Shown here: positions 44,112 to 54,793 of the stretch, in pieces
Layout: each line of letters opens with the position of its first letter
Position numbering within the stretch: position 1 is the first letter of the stretch
Source: Plicaturopsis crispa FD-325 SS-3
Lineage: Eukaryota > Basidiomycota > Agaricomycetes > Amylocorticiales > Amylocorticiaceae
DNA: 64,000 nucleotides
Direction of reading: 5' to 3'
Assembly: GCA_000827205.1 (NCBI GenBank)
Contig: KN832555.1
Location: forward strand, 1,600,893-1,664,892
Program-made: the position numbers and the translations under genes
The notes under the pieces: model-generated
Database searches by the model: none
What the model was told of the DNA's origin: nothing
Seen by the model: only the letters and a program-made list of their open reading frames with translations

Positions 44112-47100
44112 TCAACTATTCCTCGCCATCCGACGGATATTCCTACCGCTCTCCGTCCTCGTAATCTGCTCGGTGACCTTTTCGATCTGGTCCTCGGTGA
44201 CTACAGCCTTTTTCCCGAGCTGTCTGCACCGAAGTCAATCAGCGAAAAATTACAATGAATGGCCGATTTTGAATACACACCGTTTCTTTTTCTTCCCGCC
44301 ATCCACCTCGCCCTTCTTAGGAATGTACTCGACCTCCGGTGCACCGCGAGCCACAGCTGCCCCACGAGCTTTCTTGTCCGGCACGATAACGACAGACTCA
44401 TCCGCGTCCGCGTCAGGCCCAATCGCGAGCTCGTCCATCTCCTGCTCGAGCTTCGAGATGCTGCTCCCGAGCGACTGACGGGGTCCACGGGGGTTCGGCT
44501 TGATAGAATCGTCCGCCGAGAGGATGCGACGTGTCGATTTGGGTCGCGTGGCTCGCGCCTTGCCTTTCCCTTTGGTCTCGGGACTCAGAGCTTGGGACGA
44601 TGCCTGAGAGGATGCCTGAGAAGAGGCAACGGATGCAGAGGCCTCCCGCACGGACTTGCGTTTCGGTGGTTTCGGTGTCTTGACCTCTGGGACCCAGTCG
44701 TCTTCATCTTCGTCGTCTTCGGTGGTAACCACACTCTCGTCCTCGTCCATATCCTCATCTTCTGTGCGGTTCTCCGTAGTCTCACTCCCTTCGTCCGTCT
44801 CCGTCATTTCATCCGCATCCGGCTCGTCCTCACCGTCGTAGCCCGGCGGAAGCGGTGTCATATTCACGTTGTTTGGCACTGATTCTCTTATCTCGCGACG
44901 CGGGGTGGTCATGGTACTCCGTCTCTGCTTTCCCGCAAGAGGCGATGGGGACCTACTCGAGTACCCGGATTCAGACGTCGAGCCTACGCTGAGTGAAAGG
45001 TCCTCATCTCTGGTGCGGTCGCCGTCTTCCGTCTGGGAGGCGCGGTAAATACTTATTTCGTGTATGGAGAAGGCCATGCTCACCAGGTCCATCTCGACGT
45101 CCTCCTCCTCATCTTCCTCTTCATCGGACTCATCTTCGTCGTGTCTGAGGGTCTGCCCGCGACCTTTGACAGGACTTCCAAAGAGACCGGACTGGTGCAG
45201 CATGTCTATCTTGGCGTCCGTCTTCATCTGGCTTTGTTCGATCTGCACAATGTGCTAACATTCAGTGCACGCTCAAACGAGAATTAGAGAGACGGTACCT
45301 CGCTCTTGAGTCGGCGTGCATACATGCGCTCCATGCTACGCATACGCTCGTCCATCTCGCGCATGACCTCTTCGCGCGTCTCCGCCTCGACCATTGCGCA
45401 CCGCATTTCCGCTTCGAACAGCTATTTGGAGCGGTCAGAGTTAGCAGAATAGTGAGGGTAGGGAGACTAACCTGCATGCGGAGATCCTCAACCTCGTCAA
45501 ACAGCGCGTCCACCAGCGGATTAATCGGCTCATCGTCATCGTCCTCCCCGTCGCCCGGCGCGTCCTCGTCCTCTTCAACTACCTCCAAATGCGCCTCGCT
45601 CAACTTCTTCCCCGGTCCGCCCATTGATATCGTGACTTTGCGCCGATACGGGGCGATGTCACTGCCGCGCAACGTCTTGGGCGGAGGCCGACGGGCGGGT
45701 TTGGTAGGCGAGGCTGTCCCGGGCGCACGGTGGATAGGCGCGGGTGCAGGCGTCGTGTATACCTCCCTCGCTAGGGCAGCGAATTTCATAACGTGCGAGT
45801 TCTCATCGTACCCCGTGTCGTACGGGTTCACATTCACGATCATCACCTGCCCATTCCCTTAGTACCTTCTACTCCATCTGTCAAGAATGGTGGCGAGGAA
45901 AGGTACTCACCGCGCGCCCATCCCCCACAAAATAATCCATCAACACCTCCGTGAGCCGACTATGCCGAAACGGCACCACCGCAAGCCCGCGCTTAACGTC
46001 GCGCGTATCGACTCTCACCGAGTCCTTCCCGCCGAGGGCCTGCGCGACGCGCCGCTGGTTCGCGCGCATCACCTCCATGCACTGGCCGAGCACCATGAGC
46101 GACTTGTTGATGTTCCCCGCCTCGCGCAGACGGTCACCCGTGGTCTGCGTGTGCTTCGTGCGCTCGGACCCGGCGAGATCGACTACGGTGAGGCGGGATA
46201 TCTGGAGATTCGTCGGGTCCTGTGATGTGACATGGTGAGAATTGGGTGCATTTGACTATAAGGATGTTGTTGGAAGACCTACATCACGCTCGCCGCGGTG
46301 CCCCCGCACTACTTTGATAGTGACCAGACCGTGACTCCTGCTGCTTGCGCTATTGGCCAAAGTCCCGAATACACGGCGGTGGACTTGGCCCAACCTGACC
46401 AGGGCCTTTGCTTGCGCGGCAGTCGACACCCGAAAGTGCTTCAGCCCCGCAATATATTTCCCAGAGCTCTCAGAGTCCGACGGAGGCGACGGCTTGATAG
46501 CCAGAGCCTTGCGGGTAAGCAAGAGCTGCGGATTGGCGCTCGCAGCATCACCGCCGGAGCTGTTGACGGAATCGAGCAGGTCGTAGACCTTCTCGTTGTA
46601 GACCTCGGCGTACGAGAGCCAGACGTTGTATTCGTAGTTGCGGTCGACCTTCAAGACGGTCGAGTCGATCCCGGTGACCTCTGGGGCTGGAGATGAGCCG
46701 AGGTGCTCTGCGAGGACCTTTGCCAGGGCAGGGTCTGAGGTGGGATCGACCGGGGGTGCAGAATCTGAGGCGGTGGCTGGTTCAACGCCATGTAGACGCA
46801 CAGGCCGGTACTGCCTAGGAGTCAGCGCGTGTTCACAAAGATCGCACAATGAAATCTTACGCGTCCGTCGCCGTGAAGCCCTTCGATACTGTTAAATATG
46901 ACATCCAGCGTTCTGGGTAAGATGCCGGCGCGCCCGTCTCCGTTTCCGCCTTGGACAGTGAACGTTTTGCCCGAGTTGGTGACACCATACGCAAAGAGGA
47001 GCGCGTTCTGTCCTGCAAGCAGATCACTCACTAGAGGAAGAGTAGTCTTGGTGAAAAAGTCGGACTGTGTGGTCGCCGGCGGAAAGATGTGGGAGAACTT

Positions 47101-47619
47101 GTAGAGGGAAGAGGGCGGTGCAGCAGACGGGCGAAAGCGATTGTGCTGCTGGGAAGGATTATGGGACGGATCCGTCATCCGGACCTCTGTATCTGACAGC
47201 GGCTCAAGGTAAGGCGAATGGGGTTCGTCCTCGTTCAAATGGGGGCGAATACGAAGATATGCCTGGAGAATCGGTTAGCCATTGTGTGTCTAACATCGCT
47301 GGCAAACGGCACATACCATGATAGGCTCTCGATCGACATCCGGGGGCACTTTCGCGACCACTTTGCCCGTCCTAGACGTTGCGCCTCGCAATGGTTTTGC
47401 TTCATTTGGATGATTTGCGTCGTCTGTGTTGTCTTTGTTGACCAACGGTTTGCGAGCTGGTGCTTTCTTCGCAGCAGTGGCGGCAGTGGGTGCCGCCGCT
47501 GCCTTTGCCCTTGTTGTGCGTGCTGGAGCAGCTGTGGGCGCCGGTCCTGATGTTGCAGCGGTTTTCGTCCTGCTCGACGCCCTTGTCGCTGGCGCCGCCG
47601 TCTTTTGTTTGCTTGCCAT
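44112..47619 (-). CDS. Kinesin-6 motor protein (MKLP2/KIF20-like)
   Basis: Plus-end-directed mitotic kinesin of the central spindle. Exons: 47619-47317, 47262-46861, 46810-46283, 46219-45911, 45846-45472, 45421-45299, 45242-44281, 44223-44112; 1037 residues. The motor follows a basic Ala/Thr-rich N-terminus of about 100 residues. P-loop GVTNSGKT (about 194-201; the Val-Thr-Asn form is typical of kinesin-6), a long insert before VWLSYAEVYNEKVYDLLD, switch I NSASSRSH and switch II VVDLAGSERTKHT are all present, and PFRHSRLTEVLMDYF closes the motor. A short coiled coil (MREEVMREMDERMRSMERMYARR region) and a long acidic then basic tail with Ser-Pro sites follow, suggesting CDK control. It diverges from SPC7 with 236 bp between the ATGs. 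Confidence 0.92.
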
Positions 47620-47701
47620 CGTGGTTCAGGAAAGAAAAGAAATTGAAAGCGAAAACTGTAAATTGAAAGTAGAAACTTGGCAGAATCGAAATGCCCTGTT
47701 A

Positions 47702-47723
47702 ACGCGTGTTAGAGCCACGTGAC
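47702..47723. promoter_or_regulatory. MluI cell-cycle box and CACGTG element in shared promoter
   Basis: ACGCGT at 47702-47707 is a perfect MluI cell-cycle box, the site of MBF-type factors in fungi. CACGTGAC at 47716-47723 is an E-box of the Cbf1/CDEI form (GTCACGTG on the other strand). Both lie in the 236 bp between the divergent kinesin-6 and SPC7 starts. The words are read directly; their function is inferred. Confidence 0.5.
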
Positions 47724-47811
47724 CGTGCATACCGCGTCTCGTTTATCGAAACTTGACTTTCGATAGAAACACTCACCGAGTACTTTTGCATCGAGCTCGT
47801 CGTTCACAACA

Positions 47812-47850
47812 GCGACGACGACCGCAACGACGACGACGACGACGACGACG
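47812..47850 (+). repeat. GAC trinucleotide repeat in the SPC7 leader
   Basis: A run of GAC/CGA triplets, broken once, ending five bases before the SPC7 ATG. It lies in the presumed 5' leader and might vary in length between strains. Confidence 0.8.
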
Positions 47851-47855
47851 CAAAA

Positions 47856-50800
47856 ATGGTCCAGGAATCAAGCAGACGCAAGTCGATCGCAGTCACAAAC
47901 CAGAACAACAAACCTTCCGTGAACCGCAAACGGCGGGCTCACAGCATCGCGCCCGGCGAGCGACTCAGTCCTGTTTCCAAAGCACGGCGCTCTCTGGTGG
48001 GTCTTAACGATCTACTGAATATACTGTGTACTGACGATCGCACACAGGGACCGCGCAAGAGCATCCTCAAACCATCTCTAAACATCCCCCTGTACGCTGA
48101 CCCCGACGAGCCCAACAATGCCACCGAATCCATGGACTCCACCCACACCGAGTTTCGCACTGAAATCACCGACAACAATGCACGAAAGTCCATGGGCCGT
48201 CGCGTCAGTTTCGCGAAACATGCCCATGTCCGGATGTTCGAGAAACAGGAGCAGAATACCAACGGCAGCGACAGCCCGCAGAGCTCGCCTTCCGCCGCCC
48301 ACTCGTCGCCGCCGCAATCAGATGGTGCGCCAATTGCTTTATTCTGATTACACATACACTTACGCTCCTACATGTGCAGCGCCACGGCCCATGCAAGACG
48401 AGAACGCATATCCTGGCGCATTTCAACGGCGCCAGTCAACGCGCAGCTCGATGGGCGAGGCATCAATGGACATGGACATGGACGACACCGCGCCAGGACC
48501 TTCTGCATTTCTAAGAGGGTCGGCTCTCGAGGACGACGAGTTCTCCCCCGACGAAGACGAGGGTGAAGACATGGACATCACGAACGTTTTGGGCGGCATG
48601 ATCCCCAGCCGACGCTCCTCTCTCGCTGCCCGTAGACGTTCGTCCGTAGCCCCTGCCGCCCCACGCCCCCCTCTCGCTGTCGTTTCGGCGCAGCCACCCC
48701 CGGACGACGACAACACGCAATCGACGAACTACTCAGAGGAGACCTCGCAGTACACGGACGAGGACGGCACACAGCCTATGGAGTACACCGTCCCCATCGC
48801 GCGCGCCCTCAATCCGCCCGAGAAGAACGAAGCCTGGCTCGCCCTGCGCGCCATCACCCACTCCGGCGACACGCCGCACTCACCGCACGACTCCGACGAG
48901 GAGGACGATGCGGGTGGTCGCGGAGAGCAAGGCATGGAGCTCACGGACGCGATGGACAGACTCATGGCCGCACGCGCGTCCCTCGGAGCTCCCCCCGCCA
49001 CCGGAGAGGACAGCTTCACGAGTACGGAGGACAGCTTCGGTAGCGGTGACGCGGGTGACGCGACGATGAATGTGACGAGCCTTATGCGCAGGGAGAGCGG
49101 AGGTCGGATGAGCATCGGGAGAATGAGCCTGGGCCCGGGCGACGATGAGACCATGGACGAGACCTCCGTATTTGGGGACGACGAGGTTGTGAACAATGCC
49201 GTTCATGTCTCTCCTCCAGCTCCTGTGCCTGCGCAATCGACTCCTGCACCGTCGCGTCCTCCCGTATTCCAGTCGAAACCAACAGTCTTTACCGCTCAGC
49301 AGACCGGACCAAGGCGTTCCCTCGACCTGGGTGGCGCTTCACCGTCTGTAGCGCAAACGCCGAAGCCGCTGACGATCCCCCAACCCTTCCAATTTTCCTT
49401 TACACCAAAGAACCAGCAGCCACAAGGTAAGAACACACTCACGCCAGGGTCCATCTCTCCTGCGAAAGCGCGACCTTCAGCTGCGTTCGCTCCACCTGTC
49501 GTCCGCCCCTCGCCGAAGAAACGTCCTGCGCCGGACCATGACGACGAAAATGCAGACCCTGATACTGCGCATAAGCCGAGTCCCGCCAAGAAGCTCGCAT
49601 TTTCCACCTCGAGCTCGTCCTCCAAGCCCGTGCCGAAGCCACTTTCTCCGAGCAAAAAGGCGCCATTCCAGTCTCCCGCATCGGCGAAGCCGCCGTCCAA
49701 GTCCTTGCGCAGGCCATCTGGGTACTTCGCGCAGAGGAAGAGCCTCGCGGGCGCTGGTGTGGCTCCTGCGCCGCCGCCGCAGCCTAATCAGTCTGCGCAG
49801 AAGAGGGCTGGGAGAGCGAGTGTGGCTGGGCCGGGTACGGGTGATGCGTGGCGGCGATTCGATCCTCAGGATAAGACGGAGCTGCCTGCGCCCCAGCAGA
49901 AGGGCAAGGGGAAGGCGAGAGAGGACGGGTATGAGCGGGAAGCTGCTCCTCCTCAGCGACCTGCGGCTACCAGCCCAGCGCACGTTTCCCCTGCTCATGA
50001 GTCTCCGGTGGAATATGTCGATTCGGCGGCGCCAGATGGATCCATGGTTGATTCTCTTGCTGCACCGACCACCGACCATGCTTCTTCGGCCATGGACACT
50101 GACGGGGACGACACCGCACTCAACGGCCAGGAGATGACTGCGCAGTGGAGAGAAGGTGTCCAGGAGCAAAGCTTTACAGAAGACGAAGGGGTACGTCCTC
50201 ATTTGCGTGCGCACACTCAAGATCATCACTCACACTTTATCGCAGCCGCCGATATCTATCGAACAGTTCTTCGCCATGACGGGTATACGGTTTATGGACG
50301 AGCTCGCCGCCCCACGGCGGTCCATGCACCCGTCACAACTCCGTACCCGTGCACGCGCGCACTCCCCGTCAGCGACGCCCCCGCCCGACCTCCCGCTTTC
50401 AGACTACGTCGTAGCCATGTCCGTCGACGTCCCCCAGCTAGAGCTCTTCACGCACGTCTCGAAGGACCTGCAGGCCTGGATCGAGCGCAGCCGCGCGCTC
50501 TGTGCCGAGGCGGAGGAAGAGGCGCTGAAGATGACGCCGGAGCTGTTTAGGGAGTATTCGCAGTCGGACGAGGAGAACCAGGCGGAGCTGCTTCATCAGC
50601 TCAAGATGATCAAGGCGAATGCGCATGGGCGCGCGAAAGGGGAGTGGTACGATTGGAAGCTGCAGTGGATAGAGCAGCTGTATGCGACCGCGGAACAGGC
50701 TTTCGATGATTTAGAAGCGGTAGGCAGGTTCTGGCTGCGTATTGATTTATTTTCTGACTTTTCGTTTGGGTGCAGGACGCGAAAGTCATCGATGCTATTG

Positions 50801-51994
50801 TTATTCAGGTCCAGGAAATCGTTCCCTCGCTGCGGGAAGAGCACGAGCGCGTCATGCGGGAGCTTGAGGAGGAGCAACGTATCGACGTGGAGCTTCAGAA
50901 TAGCGATCAAGGCTTTATCAACGAATTGAGGGAAACGATTACAGAACAAGAGTGGGTGTCCCTCACGCTGGTCCGTGTATACTCTTCCTGACTTGATGGG
51001 ATGGGTGCAGTCTCCAGGTGGAAGCCATGACTGCAGAGGTTGCAGAGGCCAACGCGAAGTTTGAGCGCCTTAAAGAAAGGCTGCACGAACTTGAGGCTGA
51101 GAAGAAGGAAACGGCCTCTGCAATTGCTCATGGGCGGCAGATTATCCACTTCAAAAACCATAGTACGCTTGCGGAAGTTATTCGCAAGAAAGGTATAAAC
51201 ATCACGTCGAGTGCACGCAACGAAACACTGACGGTAATTTGTAGATGAACTAGAGGCCTTGGAAGATCTACATATGCTCCGCGCGACGAAAGTCCAACCG
51301 GATTACTTCGAGTTCATATACGCGTGCCAGTACCGGATATCCATTCCCTGCGCCAAGTTCAAGCCGCTTGTCGAGCGGGTGCATGTGTCTCGCGTTGAGG
51401 GCGCAAAGTACAAGACGAAGGACCCGCTTCCCCAGCTGAGTGACTTGGTGACATGGACTTCGCAACGGTGGCTTTCTGTCATGGAGGGACCTCCCAGCAT
51501 TCGGAACGTAAGTTATATCCTATTCAGCATATATTCTGGTGCTGATCTACATGGTGTTAGGTCGCTCAACGCTTCCGCGACTACTTCGCCGCGTATTCCC
51601 AGCTACGGGAACAACTACGGCTGCTCAACCTCAAGTACCCGACCTCCGTTGGCGCGTTGCCTGAGGCTGACGACGGCTCTACCGGGCTGAAGGCAACTGC
51701 GACGTTGATATTCCCCACTACCAAATCCAAAGCACATGTCTCCTACATCTTCGACGAGCATACCCTAGCGACCTGGCCAATGTCCATAGCTGCGGTTCAG
51801 GCCGAAGTCACCGTTGCATACGGTCCTGTCAGGTGAGTTGCGTTCTCCGATGAGTTTGCCCCGATACTGACACGACACGCAGTGGGGAGGCCATTCTTGG
51901 TGCCGTGCGAACCAGGATGTCGCAGGCGGTCCCCGAGGATAACTATGCTTGTCTTATGGACGCATGCATTGAGGTTATGGAGACCATCGTATAA
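47856..51994 (+). CDS. SPC7: Kinetochore scaffold Spc7/KNL1
   Basis: Outer-kinetochore scaffold of the KMN network; recruits checkpoint proteins and PP1. Exons: 47856-47996, 48048-48324, 48380-50190, 50246-50719, 50776-50951, 51011-51192, 51245-51507, 51561-51832, 51883-51994; 1235 residues. Both PP1-docking motifs are present: SILK (residues 52-55) and RVSF (99-102). Five MELT-like sites follow: MDIT (204), MEYT (273), MELT (325), MNVT (369) and MDET (398). After a Pro/Ser-rich basic linker come the Spc7 domain (ISIEQFFAMTGIRFMDEL), a coiled coil of about 180 residues and the C-terminal RWD-type region ending in YACLMDACIEVMETIV. Only the MELT at 325 is canonical. The gene shares its promoter region with kinesin-6. 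Confidence 0.93.
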
Positions 51995-52367
51995 GTTACC
52001 TATGATTATATGTCCTCATTTTGTTTGCTCGCGACGACTTCTAGTGTATCCGTTTTTTTTGTTTCCAATATTTGTTATATTTACAGTACACTTTGCATAG
52101 CATAGGCCGAAGGGCGTGGAATATGATAATGGATAGCGACCACACCGATAAGAACGATCGTACAAAGCGTTGTCCGAATAGAAAAGCAAAACGAGGGTGA
52201 TGAAGGATATAAGAGGGAAAAAGACAGCGAAGGATTGAGATAGATGTGTTCGACATATGATAGCATAGAGGGATGTGTGGATCAAAATGGTCTGTAGAGG
52301 GTGAAGCATTGTTAGGGCGGGCAATAGGCAGAGCTATCACATAGAGCACTCACGTAGTTAGAGGGCT
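51995..52367. other. Convergent intergenic, 373 bp
   Basis: 3' flanks of SPC7 and of the Ser/Pro-rich gene. A T-rich stretch after the SPC7 stop may be part of its polyadenylation region. No gene seen. Confidence 0.5.
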
Positions 52368-54551
52368 TCAGCAGACCTTCCTCTGACTCTGGGTCAGTCC
52401 GGCCAAGAGAACGGCGAGCGTCTCCCTGCTAGAGCGCACAAGATCAAGTTCTCCCTCCGCAAGGTCGCGTACCGAGGCCCACTCAGCAGATGCGCCTCGT
52501 GCAAGGCAGGCAGCTTTCACCCGCAGCTGCTCCCTTTTCAGTGCGGCCTGTTGCTGCACGCGCGCCGCCTCGCGCTCTTGCGCTACAGCGGCTTCAACTG
52601 CCTGGTCGCGGAAGGCCTGGGTATGGCGGAGCTGGTCCTCGAGAGAAGCCGTGTACGCCAAGCTCTCTTCGTTTGAGCGCTCCCTCGCTTCCACGTCGGA
52701 CTGAACTCGTTCTTGAAGGAAGGAGACGTGTTTGGTGAGCTCTTCGACCTCCCGGATACGCGCTTCCTTCGAAGAATGCAGCTGTTCCTCCAGTGACTGG
52801 AGCCGTTCGAGGCGTTCTCTCGCAATGTTATCCGCAGATGCGAGCTGTAGCCGTAGCAATGTTACGACAGCAGCATCCGTCGCCGGTCCATCTTGTGATG
52901 CCTGGTCAAACCGCTGTGTTTGGTGATAGTGTGGGGCAGGGGAAGGGGTAACGTCGGGTAACAAGACCTGGGAAATACTGCCATAGCCACCGGGCGATGG
53001 TAGGGCGCTTAGGAATGGACTTTCAGGGATATCCATGGTCAAAGGGCTGGTCGGCGAGACCGCGCGGGATGTGCGTCCTGACTGGAATGGGGCTGGGATG
53101 TCCGCAAGCATGCTATCCATCTCGCCCTCGTCAAGAGAGCCGGCGCTTTGGTCGGCTAATTGCTCCCAAGATAGGATAGACCCGCGATCGTTACCTGCCG
53201 TTCGCCGCGTTGGCCGAAGTGAAGGAGAACCATCTGAGGGTGGATCGGGGGAAAGGTATGAGAGGTCTACGCGGTTTGGCAGGAAGTTTGGGCCCCGAGC
53301 GGGAGTCTGAAGCTGGTTACGGGGATGACGTCTGACGGGTTGTATTCTGGGAATGGCGGGAGTAGGTTCGGTGAGGGCGGCAGTGGGGGCAAGTAGCATC
53401 GACACGTCTTGCGCTTCGAAGCTGTCCTGGCTGTCTTCTCCGTCCAAAGCACTGGAGCTGGACTCGGTTTCGAGTACGGGCGAGCAAGTCTTAGTCTTGC
53501 TGTGTTTCCTAGAATGGCTGGCCAAGGGAGATTCGGGAGGAGCGCGAATGGCGCTACGGAGGGGGCTGGGTGCGGTGGTATTTCCGGAATCGCGCGCGGA
53601 ACGGCCCATGCCCAATGCCGTTCTAAGAGACGACGGTGTTTTTGGGGTACGAGGGGTGCGTGCCGAGCTGGATGTGGAGGACGAGGAAGGAGGACGGGGT
53701 ATGGTAGAGGCATTGCTAGCAGGGCGGGACGGCGGTGTGGGCGGTGTAGATATTTTGGTAACCTTAGTTGGCTTGGACGAGGGTTTTCCTGGGGAGGTAG
53801 AGGCCTTTTTGCCCGTAGGCTTAGGCGGAGTCGAGGGCGTTACTTTGATCGCGGTGGTCAAGTCGGCCTTTAGGGCGCGCTGAGGGAGAGGGCTTATAGG
53901 CCTGGTCGATTTATCAGGTGGCGACTGCTTTACCTGAGTACCCTTGACCTTCAGTTTGCTATCCATCTTGCTATCCCTCTCGTCGTCGTCAGTTGTTAGG
54001 CTGGGGCGTTTGCGACCTTTAGTGGGCACAGGCGAAGGCGGTTTCTTCGCAGCCTCTATGATGACAGACTTGGGGCGATATTTAGGTAGAGCGGAAGTAG
54101 TGCCAGCACCGCTTCGTGGACGCAAAGTAGCAGAGCGGGGAAGGGGAAGGGGGGCTGGTGGGCTAGCAGCGTCTTGTGCAGCGGCCTTTACACCAAATTC
54201 GTCAGATGCTCGTGGCATAGCAGACGACCGTCTCGTGTGCCGGGTGATCGTCTTTGCATCTGGGGTCTCCGCAGAGGATTTCCTAGAGCCCGGTGACTTG
54301 GAGGCGTCCATGGAGGAGCGTGATGCCCCAGAGAGGGTGTTCCCTCCTTGCGTGAGTCCTATCGCGCTCATGCGACGAGACTCCTTGGACTTTTTCTGCG
54401 CGCTCTTTTCATCGCCCTGGCCCTTCTTATCGTCACTCTTGTTCATCACATCCACCAGCGCCTTGCTAACGGAGTGGAAGTTGAGCGAGTGGCGTATGGA
54501 GCTCCGTGTGTTCGGTTTGTTGGGCCGCGCTGCGAGGGTATCTGCAGGCAT
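52368..54551 (-). CDS. Intronless Ser/Pro/Lys-rich protein with C-terminal coiled coil, function unknown
   Basis: One uninterrupted frame of 727 codons plus stop from the ATG at 54551; an in-frame ATG at 54653 would add 34 residues that look like leader translation. About 500 residues are basic and low in complexity, rich in Ser-Pro, Thr-Pro and Arg-Arg-Ser words, with several Ser/Thr-Pro sites suited to proline-directed kinases. The last 170 residues form a coiled coil with heptads (LERLQSLEEQLHSSKEAR region) and end in a helical segment. I do not recognise a family. The layout recalls microtubule- or cell-end-associated fungal proteins, but that is only resemblance in composition. It is the only long gene here without introns. 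It converges on SPC7. Confidence 0.75.
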   Translation of the reverse strand: MPADTLAARPNKPNTRSSIRHSLNFHSVSKALVDVMNKSDDKKGQGDEKSAQKKSKESRRMSAIGLTQGGNTLSGASRSSMDASKSPGSRKSSAETPDAKTITRHTRRSSAMPRASDEFGVKAAAQDAASPPAPLPLPRSATLRPRSGAGTTSALPKYRPKSVIIEAAKKPPSPVPTKGRKRPSLTTDDDERDSKMDSKLKVKGTQVKQSPPDKSTRPISPLPQRALKADLTTAIKVTPSTPPKPTGKKASTSPGKPSSKPTKVTKISTPPTPPSRPASNASTIPRPPSSSSTSSSARTPRTPKTPSSLRTALGMGRSARDSGNTTAPSPLRSAIRAPPESPLASHSRKHSKTKTCSPVLETESSSSALDGEDSQDSFEAQDVSMLLAPTAALTEPTPAIPRIQPVRRHPRNQLQTPARGPNFLPNRVDLSYLSPDPPSDGSPSLRPTRRTAGNDRGSILSWEQLADQSAGSLDEGEMDSMLADIPAPFQSGRTSRAVSPTSPLTMDIPESPFLSALPSPGGYGSISQVLLPDVTPSPAPHYHQTQRFDQASQDGPATDAAVVTLLRLQLASADNIARERLERLQSLEEQLHSSKEARIREVEELTKHVSFLQERVQSDVEARERSNEESLAYTASLEDQLRHTQAFRDQAVEAAVAQEREAARVQQQAALKREQLRVKAACLARGASAEWASVRDLAEGELDLVRSSRETLAVLLAGLTQSQRKVC

Positions 54552-54793
54552 GGCGGGTATGTCCAGCGTGAATAACGCTGTGTGTAGATGGTGGTGGTAG
54601 ATATATGAGAAGAAATTGATAGTCGTAACGGAAATCGTTGGTGTTTCTTGCAACCGTCGTGATCAGAAGGACGAAATCCCTTTGGTTGCTTGCCACCGCC
54701 GAATATTCGAACTTGGGCCAAACGTCGCGTAAACACTCCGCGACGATCACATGGCGCAGTTTACGGTAGGCCTCGCAATAAAATATTCTCTTT

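Noticed and set aside
44259-44882. 207-residue plus-strand open frame inside the kinesin-6 tail
   Set aside because: Shadow of the acidic/basic low-complexity tail; no recognisable domain and no promoter context.
48118-48379. Extension of the long SPC7 frame upstream through this segment
   Set aside because: Here the frame reads exon 2 in the wrong phase and then intron; the correct exon 2 frame carries SILK and RVSF and joins at 48324/48380.
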